Source: Achatina immaculata (Eukaryota > Mollusca > Gastropoda > Stylommatophora > Achatinidae). Taken from it: DNA of 64,000 nucleotides. How positions within the stretch are numbered: the first letter of the stretch is position 1; each line of letters opens with the position of its first letter. The notes beneath the pieces are model-generated. The model searched no databases. It was given only the letters and a program-made list of their open reading frames with translations, and was not told the origin of the DNA. Below are positions 1 through 10,688 of the stretch, one piece after another. The translations under genes were made by a program, and so were the position numbers. The stretch covers positions 25,310,210 through 25,374,209 of the forward strand of contig CM019697.1 of the NCBI GenBank assembly GCA_009760885.1, in the 5' to 3' direction.

Positions 1-68
1 CCATCAAATCTTTTAATATATAAGAGTAACAACAAAATACAACCTCAGTTCTCATGCATTTTGTCAGT

Positions 69-2150
69 TTGCTGACATCTAAGTGTGCTGACATCTAAGT
101 GTGCTGACATCTAAGTGTGCTGATATCTAAGTGTGCTGACATCTAAGTGTGCTGACATCTAAGTGTGTTGATATCTAAGTGTGCTGACATCTAAGTGTGT
201 TGATATCTAAGTGTGTTGATATCTAAGTGTGTTGATATCTAAGTGTGTTGATATCTAAGTGTGTTGATATCTAAGTGTGTTGATATCTAAGTGTGTTGAT
301 ATCTAAGTGTGCTGACATCTAAGTGTGCTGACATCTAAGTGTGCTGACATCTAAGTGTGTTGATATCTAAGTGTGCTGACATCTAAGTGTGTTGATATCT
401 AAGTGTGCTGACATCTAAGTGTGTTGACATCTAAGTGTGCTGACATCTAAGTGTGCTGACATCTAAGTGTGTTGACATCTAAGTGTGTTGACATCTAAGT
501 GTGTTGACATCTAAGTGTGCTGACATCTAAGTGTGCTGACATCTAAGTGTGTTGATATCTAAGTGTGTTGATATCTAAGTGTGTTGATATCTAAGTGTGT
601 TGATATCTAAGTGTGTTGATATCTAAGTGTGTTGATATCTAAGTGTGTTGACATCTAAGTGTGCTGACATCTAAGTGTGCTGACATCTAAGTGTGTTGAC
701 ATCTAAGTGTTGATATCTAAGTGTGCTGACATCTAAGTGTGCTGACATCTAAGTGTGCTGACATCTAAGTGTGTTGATATCTAAGTGTGCTGAAATCTAA
801 GTGTGTTGATATCTAAGTGTGCTGACATCTAAGTGTGTTGATATCTAAGTGTTGATATCTAAGTGTGTTGATATCTAAGTGTGTTGATATCTAAGTGTGT
901 TGATATCTAAGTGTGCTGACATCTAAGTGTGCTGACATCTAAGTGTGTGACATCTAAGTGTGTTGATATCTAAGTGTGCTGACATCTAAGTGTGTTGATA
1001 TCTAAGTGTGCTGACATCTAAGTGTGTTGACATCTAAGTGTGCTGACATCTAAGTGTGCTGACATCTAAGTGTGTTGACATCTAAGTGTGTTGACATCTA
1101 AGTGTGTTGACATCTAAGTGTGCTGACATCTAAGTGTGCTGACATCTAAGTGTGTTGATATCTAAGTGTGTTGATATCTAAGTGTGTTGATATCTAAGTG
1201 TGTTGATATCTAAGTGTGTTGATATCTAAGTGTGTTGATATCTAAGTGTGTTGACATCTAAGTGTGCTGACATCTAAGTGTGCTGACATCTAAGTGTGTT
1301 GACATCTAAGTGTGTTGACATCTAAGTGTGCTGACATCTAAGTGTGCTGACATCTAAGTGTGCTGACATCTAAGTGTGTTGATATCTAAGTGTGCTGACA
1401 TCTAAGTGTGTTGATATCTAAGTGTGCTGACATCTAAGTGTGCTGACATATAAGTGTGCTGACATCTAAGTGTGTTGATATCTAAGTGTGCTGACATATA
1501 AGTGTGCTGACATATAAGTGTGCTGACATATAAGTGTGCTGAAATCTAAGTTTGCTGACACATAAGTGTGCTGACATATAAGTGTGCTGACATATAAGTG
1601 TGCTGACATATAAGTGTGCTGACATATAAATGTGCTGACATATAAGTGTGCTGACATATAAGTGTGCTGACATATAAGTGTGCTGACACATAAGTGTGCT
1701 GACATATAAGTGTGCTGACATATAAGTGGGCTGAAATCTAAGTGTGTTGATATCTAAGTGGGCTGAAATCTAAGTGTGTTGATATTTAAATGGGCTGAAA
1801 TCTAAGTGTGTTGATATCTACGTGGGCTGAAATCTAAGTGTGTTGATATTTAAATGGGCTGAAATCTAAGTGTGTTGATATTTAAATGGGCTGAAATCTA
1901 AGTGTGTTGATATCTACGTGGGCTGAAATCTAAGTGTGTTGATATTTAAATGGGCTGAAATCTAAGTGTGTTGATATCTACGTGGGCTGAAATCTAAGTG
2001 TGATGATATCTACGTGGGCTGAAATCTAAGTGTGCTGACGTATACGTGTGCTGACATATAAGTGTACTGACATATAAGTGTGCTGACATATAAGTCTGCT
2101 GACACCTAAATGTGCTGACATCTAAGTGTGCTGACATCCAAGTGTGCGTG
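69..2150. repeat. 16-bp minisatellite, about 130 units
   Basis: The unit is close to GTGTGCTGACATCTAA, with a second common form GTGTTGATATCTAA in which two C-to-T changes travel together. Up to about 1,440 the two forms alternate in blocks. From about 1,450 the array shifts to ACATATAAGTGTGCTG forms, then to a two-unit alternation with TGGGCTGAAATCTAA. The block pattern at about 421-720 recurs at about 1,023-1,320. Open frames on the minus strand at 1,466-2,224 are by-products. Confidence 0.97.
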
Positions 2151-3160
2151 ACACTAAAGTGTGAACGCCGTCCCCATATATTAAGTAAGTATGGGTAAAG
2201 CCACAGTGTGAACTCAATTTCCATCTATTAAGTATGGGTAAAGCCACAGTGTGAACTCAATTTCCATCTATTAAGTATGGGTAAAGCCACAGTGTGAACT
2301 CAATTTCCATCTATTAAGTATGGGTAAAGCCACAGTGTGAACTCAATTTCCATCTATTAAGTATGGGTAAAGCCACAGTGTGAACTCAATTTCCATCTAT
2401 TAAGTATGGGTAAAGCCACAGTGTGAACTCAATTTCCATCTATTAAGTATGGGTAAAGCCACAGTGTGAACTCAATTTCCATCTATTAAGTATGGGTAAA
2501 GCCACAGTGTGAACTCAATTTCCATCTATTAAGTATGGGTAAAGCCACAGTGTGAACTCAATTTCCATCTATTAAGTAAGTATGGGTAAAGCCACAGTGT
2601 GAACTCAATTTCCATCTATTAATTAAGTATGGGTAAAGCCACAGTGTGAACTCAATTTCCATCTATTAAGTATGGGTAAAGCCACAGTGTGAACTCAATT
2701 TCCATCTATTAATTAAGTATGGGTAAAGCCACAGTGTGAACTCAATTTCCATCTATTAAGTATGGGTAAAGCCACAGTGTGAACTCAATTTCCATCTATT
2801 AAGTAAGTATGGGTAAAGCCACAGTGTGAACTCAATTTCCATCTATTAATTAAGTATGGGTAAAGCCACAGTGTGAACTCAATTTCCATCTATTAAGTAA
2901 GTATGGGTAAAGCCACAGTGTGAACTCAATTTCCATCTATTAAGTAAGTATGGGTAAAGCCACAGTGTGAACTCAATTTCCATATATTATGTAAGTGTGG
3001 ATAAAGCCACAGTGTGAAATCAATTTCCATATATTATGTAAGTATGGGTAAAGCCACAGTGTGAACTCAATTTCCATATATTAAGTAAGTGTGGGTAAAG
3101 CCACAGTGTGAACTCAATTTCAGTATATACGGTAAATGTGGGTGACATCAAGTATGAAAG
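2151..3160. repeat. 43/47-bp minisatellite
   Basis: About 22 units contain GGGTAAAGCCACAGTGTGAA followed by a CTCAATTTCCATCTATTAA segment. Units differ mainly by a 4-bp TAAG or TAAT addition at the junction, giving 43 or 47 bp. Units near 2,990-3,160 are more diverged (TATATTATGTAAG), as expected at an array edge. Confidence 0.97.
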
Positions 3161-3204
3161 CAGTTTCCATACACTTAGTAAATGAAAGCGACTCTAAAAA
3201 TGGC

Positions 3205-3432
3205 GTATAGTATGATTCTGAACTACCAGTATAAAATATATGTTCCTATGTTACTAAAAATACCTTCTATTATGAATATGAACTACCAATCTAAAACATA
3301 TGTTCATATGTTACTAAAAATACATTCAAAATGAATATAAACAACCAGTCTAAAATATATGTGCATATGTTACTAATAATATCGTCTAGTATGAATCTGA
3401 ACAACCAATATATGTTCCTATGTTACTAAATA
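3205..3432. repeat. about 60-bp repeat, just under 4 copies
   Basis: Diverged units share a TATGTTACTAAAAATACCTT core followed by a CTATTATGAATNTGAACTACC segment. The same core reappears as one isolated piece at 5,545-5,590 inside a different array. Confidence 0.85.
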
Positions 3433-3527
3433 AAGGAAACATTCTCTGCGTGTGTGTAGGAAAAAGAAAGTTTTCTTTCTCTTATAAAAATCTCTTGGAG
3501 AAATGTTCCTATTGTAAAGAGTAGCTT

Positions 3528-3716
3528 AGAACAATCATTCCACCATTTTCTACGTGTTATTTAAAGAATTATTCCACCATTTTCTACGTATTATTTAAAA
3601 GAACTATTCCACCATTTTCTACCTGTTATTTAAAGAATTATTCCACTATTCTCTACCTATTATGTAAATAATTATTCCATCATTTTCTATGTATTATTTA
3701 AACAATTATTCCACCA
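3528..3716. repeat. 33-bp minisatellite, about 6 units
   Basis: Units contain TTATTCCACCATTTTCTACG then a TATTATTTAAA segment. The array runs directly into the next one, which also contains ATTCCA(C/T)CAT, so the two may share an origin. Confidence 0.9.
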
Positions 3717-4228
3717 TATACTTATGTATTCTACACACAATCATTCCATCATATACTCTGTATTCTACACACAATCATTCCATCATATACTCTGTATTCT
3801 ACACACAATCATTCCATTATATACTCTGTATTCTACACACAATCATTCCATCATATACTTCTATATTCTACACACAATCATTCCATCATATACTCTGTAT
3901 TCTACACACAATCATTCCATCATATACTCTGTATTCTACACACAGTCATTCCACCATATACTTCTATATTCTACACACAATCATTCCATCATATACTTCT
4001 GTATTCTACACACAATCATTCCATCATATACTTCTGTATTCTACACACAATCATTCCATCATATACTCTGTATTCTACACACAATCATTCCACCATATAC
4101 TTCTGTATTCTACACACAATCATTCCATCATATACTCTGTATTCTACACACAATCATTCCATCATATACTCTGTATTCTACACACAATCATTCCACCATA
4201 TACTTCTGTATTCTACACACAATCATTC
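3717..4228. repeat. 34/35-bp minisatellite, about 15 units
   Basis: Units contain CACAATCATTCCATCATATA and a CTCTGTATTCTACA segment. A one-base variant (CTTCTGTATTC) makes 35-bp units. Two overlapping plus-strand open frames of 182-190 codons lie here. They are repeat translations (…YTLYSTHNHSI…) with no recognisable domain. Confidence 0.96.
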
Positions 4229-4492
4229 AGCCTGTCATCTTTAAATTACACGAGACGGTAATAAAAAGCTGACTGCTGTGACAAGGATGATGAGTCTCTG
4301 ACTTCTTATATAAAACATATGATGAGTTTTAAAACAACATTCTAATTTAAAGTAACCAGAAAGATAACATACATATTTAAAGAAACCAGAAAGAAAACAT
4401 TCACATTTCAGATGCAAGAAACAATTTACTAACTTAATGGTCGTGACTTGCAGAAAACATGAAAAAGTAAGAAGATGCCACTTTTGAAGTTT
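4229..4492. other. Non-repetitive AT-rich stretch
   Basis: No gene or RNA is visible. There are two short diverged repeats of an AAAGNAACCAGAAAGANAAC segment at about 4,356-4,405. Confidence 0.6.
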
Positions 4493-4672
4493 GTCTAAAA
4501 CTCTTACATGATAAGTTTGTATAAAACTCTTACATGATAAGTTTGTATAAAACTCTTACATGATAAGTTTGTATAAAACTGTTACATGATAAGTTTGGCT
4601 AAAACTGTTACATGATAAGTTTGTCTAAACTCTTACATGACAAGTTTGTATAAAACTCTTACATGATAAATC
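4493..4672. repeat. 26-bp minisatellite, about 7 units
   Basis: Units contain TACATGATAAGTTTGTATAA plus AACTCT. Variants alternate TGTATAAAACTC, TGGCTAAAACTG and TGTCTAAACTC. Confidence 0.93.
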
Positions 4673-5394
4673 TTGTCAAGAAAGAAAATGGTTCCCAGCC
4701 GCCTGGCACGAGCACACGGGCGTAACACCTCTACCAGGAGAGCAGACCAGGCCAGGCCAACCCACAGCGAGGCTGAGGAACTTGGCTGTGGTTATGAAGA
4801 CACAGACACACACACACACAGAGGAGAGGTGGGGGGGGGGGAGAATCAGAGGAAGGAACATGCACGGACGTCTGCTGGTCTCGGGAACATTTCTAGTGCG
4901 CATCTGGGGGAACATTGCCCCGGGGAACATTTCCTATTTCACTAATGTCAATCCAAATGTTAAAATCTGGAACCTGACACTTATGTAGGGGAAAGGGAAT
5001 ATTTATACAAATGAAGATTATCTGATTTCAAAACAACAAACAAAAATGTAAATAAATTAAGGAATATATTAAACCTCAAAGTAAAAGCCAGCGACAAATA
5101 CAAGAACAACATCTGAAAAAAAGATGATGAGTGTAGAAAATAAAATAATAAATTCAATGAACTCGTTATCTACTGTCTGTGCACGGGGGGGGGGGGGGGG
5201 GGGGGTGCTTGCAAGATTTATGTCCAAACTGTCTTTCTCCGTGTGTGAGGACCAGAAGGAAATATTGAAGTGCTGAAGAGCATTTCATCCACAACAGCGA
5301 CAGAAAGCCTAGAAACACGTGCCTTGTTTATGAATAAAACGATAATAGCTAATGATAATACAAGAAACAGAAACAAAAATAGGCTGCATACAAC
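4673..5394. other. Mostly single-copy sequence with a CA run and a 21-G run
   Basis: Open frames of 61-90 codons lie here but none shows a domain. The stretch contains a short (CA)n at about 4,803-4,820, a run of G at about 4,830 and 21 consecutive G at 5,185-5,205. Confidence 0.6.
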
Positions 5395-5840
5395 TGTCTA
5401 CATACAACTTTGGGTACATAAAATTCTGGCTACATACAACTCTGGCTACATATAAGTCAGGCTACTTACAACTCTAGCTACACACAAGTCTGACTGCATA
5501 CAACGTTGCACGCAACTCAGGCAACATACAAGTCTGACTGCATGCTATGTTACTAAAAATACCTTCTATTATGAATCTGAACTACTAACTATTTGTGTCT
5601 ACATACAACTTTAGCGACATGTAACTCTGGCTACATGTAACTCTGGTGACATGTAACTCTGGGTACACGCAACTCTGCCTACACGTAACTGGCTACGTGT
5701 AACTCTGGCTACACGCAACTCTGCCTACACGTAACTTACATGTAACTCTGGCTACATACAACTCTGCCTACACGTAACTGGCTACATGTAACTCTGGCTA
5801 CATACAACTCCGGTGACATGTAACTCTGGCCACATACCTC
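5395..5840. repeat. 16-bp minisatellite, diverged
   Basis: Units resemble TACATGTAACTCTGGC or TACATACAACTCTGGC, with many substitutions and a few incomplete units. Positions 5,545-5,590 are not part of the unit. They match the repeat at 3,205-3,432. Confidence 0.9.
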
Positions 5841-6090
5841 CCTGAGAATATCCTACAAGACCTAAGCCACAGGAAGGATCTGGATATAAAATGGTGTAGA
5901 ACCAACCTCCCACCTTGGTCTTGTTAGCCGCTTTACCGACGTTCACCAGAAAGGCACACCGAAGCCTAGATGATGCACACAGTCATCCACTGTGCCTCGT
6001 GCCAAACTTTTGTGAGGAAAGAGAAACATTTCCATGCAGAGGGAGTGCAAAGGAGTCGAGGGTGAGTGAGAAAGGAACTTATGCAAGGAT
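5841..6090. other. Single-copy stretch
   Basis: No recognisable gene or repeat is seen. Confidence 0.5.
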
Positions 6091-6263
6091 GAAGAGAGAG
6101 AGAGAGAGAGAGAGAGGGAGGGAGAGAGAGAGTATATGCACGCTGATGTACTCACTCCTTGACTGCATGCGGGGTGGGGAGGGGGTAGATAGAACTTACA
6201 GTAACCTGGCTTATGTAGACTCCACATCTCAGGTAAACATGGACGCTACTGTAAACCTTCACT

Positions 6264-6319
<56 letters not shown>
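6091..6319. repeat. (GA)n, (CT)n and (AT)n microsatellites
   Basis: A GA tract at 6,091-6,132 is followed by about 130 bp of unique sequence, then a compound (CT)n(AT)n tract at about 6,262-6,319. The overlapping 139-codon plus frame reads through both tracts and is not credible as a gene. Confidence 0.9.
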
Positions 6320-6323
<4 letters not shown>

Positions 6324-6965
6324 AGATTTTCTAACGTGAATAGTACATTTCTGAATCTTTATACACTGGTTTGCTGTGTCGCTCTCCTTGCTTTTGTTTT
6401 TTTTGTTGAAAAAAAGAATTATAGAGCGCAGACTTTCTTCACGTTTACGGGAGATGGCAAGGAGGAGGTAGGAATCTGTGTGCTGCTCTTGTGTAGCTGA
6501 GAGAATATTATAGGGAGGGGGGAGTTACGGGAGGAGAGAAAGGTGATAACAGACGAAAGGTTTTTCCACCAAAAATTTTAGATGCGAAGGAAAGGCAGTG
6601 GGTGTGTGGAAAGGGAGGGGGGATATTTTCACCATCATCGTTACTATGGCAACAGAGTTGAGACTTGTGAACGTGTTGGTTAAGTGTGTCCGGGAGAGAG
6701 AGCTTCAGGAGAGATGCGAGCTTCTACGAGCCGTGCTCTCACCTCCACATGATAGAAGATGTTTTATCTAGATAAGTTACAACCACATGCGCTCATGTGC
6801 TACATTTATGCCATGTAATGAGAAGTGCAGTGGGAGCTCATTTGGAATGCATTGGCTCATTTCTTATTTTGTAATGCGCTCTGGAAAAAAAAATAGAAGT
6901 CACTTAGACTTTCATCATAACACACAATAATTATATATATATATATCTATATATAACTATACACG
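6320..6965. other. Single-copy stretch without visible genes
   Basis: Unique sequence with short homopolymers and a short (TA)n run at about 6,933-6,955. No coding or RNA signal is seen. Confidence 0.5.
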
Positions 6966-7050
6966 AAGCCACTGCAGTAAAACTGTGATACCAAAATGTA
7001 TAAAATAGAAAAAGAAGTAGGAGCAGCTTTATTACTTAACGATTACAAAG

Positions 7051-7084
7051 TTGTGACGTTTCGGCGTGAGCCTTAATCATACAA
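7051..7084 (-). ncRNA. Hammerhead-like 34-nt motif, family 1
   Basis: On the minus strand the order is strand TTGT, core ATGATTA, an 11-nt hairpin with a GGC/GCC stem, GAAA, CGTC, then the closing strand ACAA, which pairs with TTGT. A hammerhead core needs CUGAUGA before stem II and GAAA after it. Here positions 3 and 8 of the core are A and T instead of C and G, which could still pair with each other. The linker CGTC contains the usual GTC cleavage triplet next to stem I, leaving almost no stem III. Cleavage is not shown. Confidence 0.4.
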
Positions 7085-7200
7085 AAACATACAGGACGAA
7101 GAAATAGAGAGAGGAGGTAAAGTATAGATTTACATGAATGCTATGTTAAAAAAATAAATAGGACACTTAGCTGTAACTGTCCTGTGTTGTTTTGTTGTTG

Positions 7201-7234
7201 TTGTATGATTAAGGCTTACGCTGAAACGTCACAA
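7201..7234 (+). ncRNA. Hammerhead-like 34-nt motif, family 1
   Basis: Same architecture as the motif at 7,051-7,084 on the opposite strand: TTGT closing with ACAA, core ATGATTA, hairpin GGC/GCT (one G-U pair), GAAA and CGTC. Confidence 0.4.
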
Positions 7235-7300
7235 CTTTGTACTCGCTATGTAATAAAGCTGTTCCTACTTTTTTCTAGTTTATACATAGGAATCTAACAG

Positions 7301-7589
7301 AACATTACAATCGCTTTCGTGTGTTGTACAATTATCCACAATATGTTTTATAATGTAAACATTTTCAATAATGCCTGCACTCTTTACACTTTTTTAACTG
7401 CTCCTGAATTCATGTTCTATCTCAGGTGATTCTTAGACTGTTTTTTTTATATTTCAAATGATTTCTAAATAATCTTTACATTACAGATAATTCGAAGATT
7501 TTTAAAATATGACATGAATCCGATCATTTGTCCTCGGCATCATCCTGTGCAACAAGGCGTGGGTTTGCTTCCCCAGAAAAAAAACGTTA
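7301..7589. other. AT-rich single-copy stretch
   Basis: No gene, RNA or repeat array is visible. Confidence 0.5.
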
Positions 7590-7812
7590 CACATTGTAGC
7601 ATTAGACAACATTGAAACTTGACACATTGTAGCATTAGACAACATTGAAACTTGACACATTGTAGCATTAGCCAACATTGAAACTTGACACATTGTAGCA
7701 TTAGCCAACATTGAAACTTGACACATTGTAACATTAGACAACATTGAAACTTGACACATTGTAGCATTAGCCAACATTGAAACTTGACACATTGCTGGAT
7801 TAGCCAGCAAGG
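7590..7812. repeat. 33-bp minisatellite, about 6 units
   Basis: Units contain TGACACATTGTAGCATTAG followed by a (A/C)CAACATTGAAACT segment. The 33-bp period is a multiple of three, which explains open frames on the minus strand. Confidence 0.95.
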
Positions 7813-7825
7813 GCCAGATTACTTA

Positions 7826-8142
7826 GAACGTGTTTACACATTAGCCATCCAGAACATGTTTACACATTAGCCTGCTAGAACATGTTTACACATTAGCCTG
7901 CTAGAACATGTTTACACATTAGCCTGTTAGAACATGTTTACACATTAGCCAGCTAGAACATGTTTACACATTAGCCAGCTAGAACATGTGTACACACTAG
8001 CCAGATAGAACATGTGTACACACTAGCCAGCTAGAACATGTGTATACACTAGCCAGCTAGAACATGTGTACACATTAGCCAGCTAGAACATGTTTACACA
8101 CTAGACAGCTAGAACATGTTTACACATAAGCCAGCATAGATC
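7826..8142. repeat. 26-bp minisatellite, about 12 units
   Basis: Units contain AGAACATGTTTACACATTAG followed by CCAGCT. Later units carry GTGTACACAC. Confidence 0.95.
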
Positions 8143-8314
8143 ATGGCATGATATATGGGGGCCAGTTTTCTGCCAATTTCTCAGAGACGATTACGTTAAC
8201 GACAAGTATAATTAATGAGTACAAAAATGAGAGAAGCCTGTGATCAATGGTTGAAAAATGTGGCACAGAATACGCAATATTTCCATCCCTTTCGCTTTCT
8301 TCTAAACAGCTTTC

Positions 8315-8480
8315 AATATTTGTGTTGTTGTCGCCACATTACTGTGACAAACTGTGTCAAAATTTCTGCTGTTGTCGTCACATTACTGTGACAAATTGTG
8401 TCAACATTTCTGTTGTTGTTGTCGTCACATTACTGTGATAAACTGTGTCAAGATTTCTATTGTTGTTGTCGTCACACTTC
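8315..8480. repeat. About 43-bp repeat, 4 units
   Basis: Units contain TTGTCGTCACATTACTGTGA then a CAAACTGTGTCAAAATTTCTG segment, with unit-length differences from a (TTG)n expansion. Confidence 0.88.
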
Positions 8481-8754
8481 AGACACTAAAAAATATCAAA
8501 CTACCATGATCGCCCACAACCATCTGTCACTTGCGACTTCGTCTAATGATCCTTTGTGAAATATTTGTACACTTCATAATACAATATATAGTTTATAGTA
8601 ATATTCATTTTTGTGATGCTTTATAATCTTACTTATTTGTGAGCCTGTGTTTATGACACCGTATTTAAAGTTTATATCAGTTAGTTAACTGTACGAATCA
8701 TCATCATGTGCATGTTTGCGGATGCTCCAGTCTCATTAGTATTGTATCCCCTCA
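8481..8754. other. Single-copy stretch
   Basis: AT-rich sequence with no visible gene. Confidence 0.5.
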
Positions 8755-8925
8755 ATGTATATCGACTATTTACACTAGTTCTATGTTGATTTAAACCACT
8801 TTGTACTGACTAATTACACTAGTTCTTTGTTGATTTAAAAAAAGTCTGTACTGACTAATTACACTAATTCTGTGTTGATTTAGAACCAGTCTGTCCTGAC
8901 TGATTACTTTGATTTAGAATTTATT
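8755..8925. repeat. Diverged repeat of roughly 55-60 bp, 3 units
   Basis: Units contain TGACTAATTACACTAGTTCT followed by a TTGTTGATTTAAA segment and a TCTGTACTG segment. Confidence 0.8.
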
Positions 8926-9003
8926 TTTTGAGGTACATAACATGATCTTGACATTGTACATTACAAAATTATACTCTCAGCACTTTTATCTTAAACACGG
9001 ATA

Positions 9004-9505
9004 GTGTGACACTGTGTTTTGACATCTTCTGTTCTGCTGTGACACTGTGTTTTGACATCTACTGTCCTGCTGTGACACTGTGTTTTGACATCTTCTGTCC
9101 TGCTGTGACACTGTGTTTTGACATCTTCTGTCCTGCTGTGACACTGTGTTTTGACATCTTCTGTTCTGCTGTGACACTGTGTTTTGACATCTACTGTCCT
9201 GCTGTGACACTGTGTTTTGACATCTTCTGTTCTGCTGTGACACTGTGTTTTGACATCTACTGTCCTGCTGTGATACTGTGTTTTGACATCTTCTGTTCTG
9301 CTGTGACACTGTGTTTTGACATCTTCTGTTCTGCTGTGATACTGTGTTTTGACATCTTCTGTTCTGCTGTGACACTGTGTTTTGACATCTACTGTCCTGC
9401 TGTGATACTGTGTTTTGACATCTTCTGTTCTGCTGTGACACTGTGTTTTGACATCTTCTGTTCTGCTGTGACACTGTGTTTTGACATCTTCTGTTCTGCT
9501 GACCT
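9004..9505. repeat. 30-bp minisatellite, about 17 units
   Basis: Units contain GACACTGTGTTTTGACATCT followed by a TCTGTTCTGCT segment, with sites alternating TTCTGTTC/TACTGTCC and GACACTG/GATACTG. Because 30 is a multiple of three, both strands stay open (187 codons on plus, 162 on minus). These cysteine-rich translations have no start context or domain. Confidence 0.97.
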
Positions 9506-9670
9506 CATTGAAAATGTTAATAAGGCTGCTCAGGCCAGGTTCTGTTCAAATTATTTCAAGAAATTTTAGACACAATTTAGTACCTGTGAGAGCAGGTAAG
9601 TAAAATGTCAAGGTAGTTCTATGACGTCATGGAGGCACCCAGGAGTTGTGATGCTAGAGTTCCTGTCTTC
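9506..9670. other. Short single-copy stretch
   Basis: Links two arrays. Nothing is recognised. Confidence 0.4.
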
Positions 9671-10688
9671 CTTGACCTGTTGACACACTACAGAGTGACA
9701 TTGTTAGCATCACGCCTGGCTGCCTTTCCTTGGTCTGTTGACACACTACAGAGTGACATTGTTAGCATCACGCCTGGCTGCCTTTCCTTGGTCTGTTGAC
9801 ACACTACAGAGTGACATTGTTAGCATCACGCCTGGCTGCCTTTCCTTGGTCTGTTGACACACTACAGAGTGACATTGTAGCATCACGCCTGGCTGCCTTT
9901 CCTTGGTCTGTTGACACACTACAGAGTGACATTGTTAGCATCACGCCTGGCTGCCTTTCCTTGGTCTGTTGACACACTACAGAGTGACATTGTTAGCTTC
10001 ACGCCTGGCTGCCTTTCCTTGGTCTGTTGACACACTACAGAGTGACATTGTTAGCTTCACGCCTGGCTGCCTTTCCTTGACCTGTTGACACACTACAGAG
10101 TGACATTGTTAGCTTCACGCCTGGCTGCCTTTCCTTGGTCTGTTGACACACTACAGAGTGACATTGTTAGCATCACGCCTGGCTGCCTTTCCTTGGTCTG
10201 TTGACACACTACAGAGTGACATTGTTAGCATCACGCCTGGCTGCCTTTCCTTGGTCTGTTGACACACTACAGAGTGACATTGTTAGCATCACGCCTGGCT
10301 GCCTTTCCTTGGTCTGTTGACACACTACAGAGTGACATTGTTAGCATCACGCCTGGCTGCCTTTCCTTGGTCTGTTGACACACTACAGAGTGACATGGTT
10401 AGCATCATATCTGGTTTGGATTCCTTGGTCTGTTGACACACTACAGAGTTAGCATCATATCTGGTTTGGATTCCTTGGTCTGTTGACACACTACAGAGTT
10501 AGCATCATATCTGGTTTGGATTCCTTGGTCTGTTGACACACTACAGAGTGACATGATTAGCATCATATCTGGTTTGGATTCCTTGGTCTGTTGACACACT
10601 ACAGAGTTAGCATCATATCTGGTTTGGATTCCTTGGTCTGTTGACACACTACAAATTGACACAGTTAGCATCATACCTGGCTTGGGTT
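9671..10688. repeat. 58-bp minisatellite (first segment)
   Basis: Units contain TGTTGACACACTACAGAGTG, an ACATTGTTAGCATCACGC segment and CTGGCTGCCTTTCCTTGGTC. From about 10,400 shorter variants lacking GACATNGT and reading ATCTGGTTTGGATTCC take over. The array ends in ATACCTGGCTTGGGTT (10,673-10,688), the left target-site duplication of the inserted element. Confidence 0.97.

Larger units (their letters stand above)
6966..7300. mobile_element. Family 1 inverted-repeat element, short-spacer copy
   Basis: A minus-oriented arm (about 6,966-7,100) and a plus-oriented arm (about 7,196-7,300) face each other over about 95 bp. Read outward, both contain TATGATTAAGGC, then GAAACGTCACAACTTTGTA, then a TAATAAAGCTGTTCCTACTTT end. 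The minus arm continues to a terminal segment with ACTGCAGTGGC that also ends the diverged copy near 19,770. A second two-arm copy lies at 47,875-48,795. No protein is encoded. The layout and the hammerhead-like 34-nt motif in each arm suggest terminal repeats of a Penelope-like element. That assignment is inferred; the inverted arms themselves are directly visible. Confidence 0.75.

Noticed and set aside
69..2150. Telomeric or subtelomeric repeat
   Set aside because: The 16-bp unit is unlike TTAGGG-type telomere repeats, and no telomere motif occurs nearby.
9006..9569. 187-codon cysteine-rich repeat frame (CFDIFCSAVTL)
   Set aside because: Product of a 30-bp minisatellite, with the antisense strand equally open.
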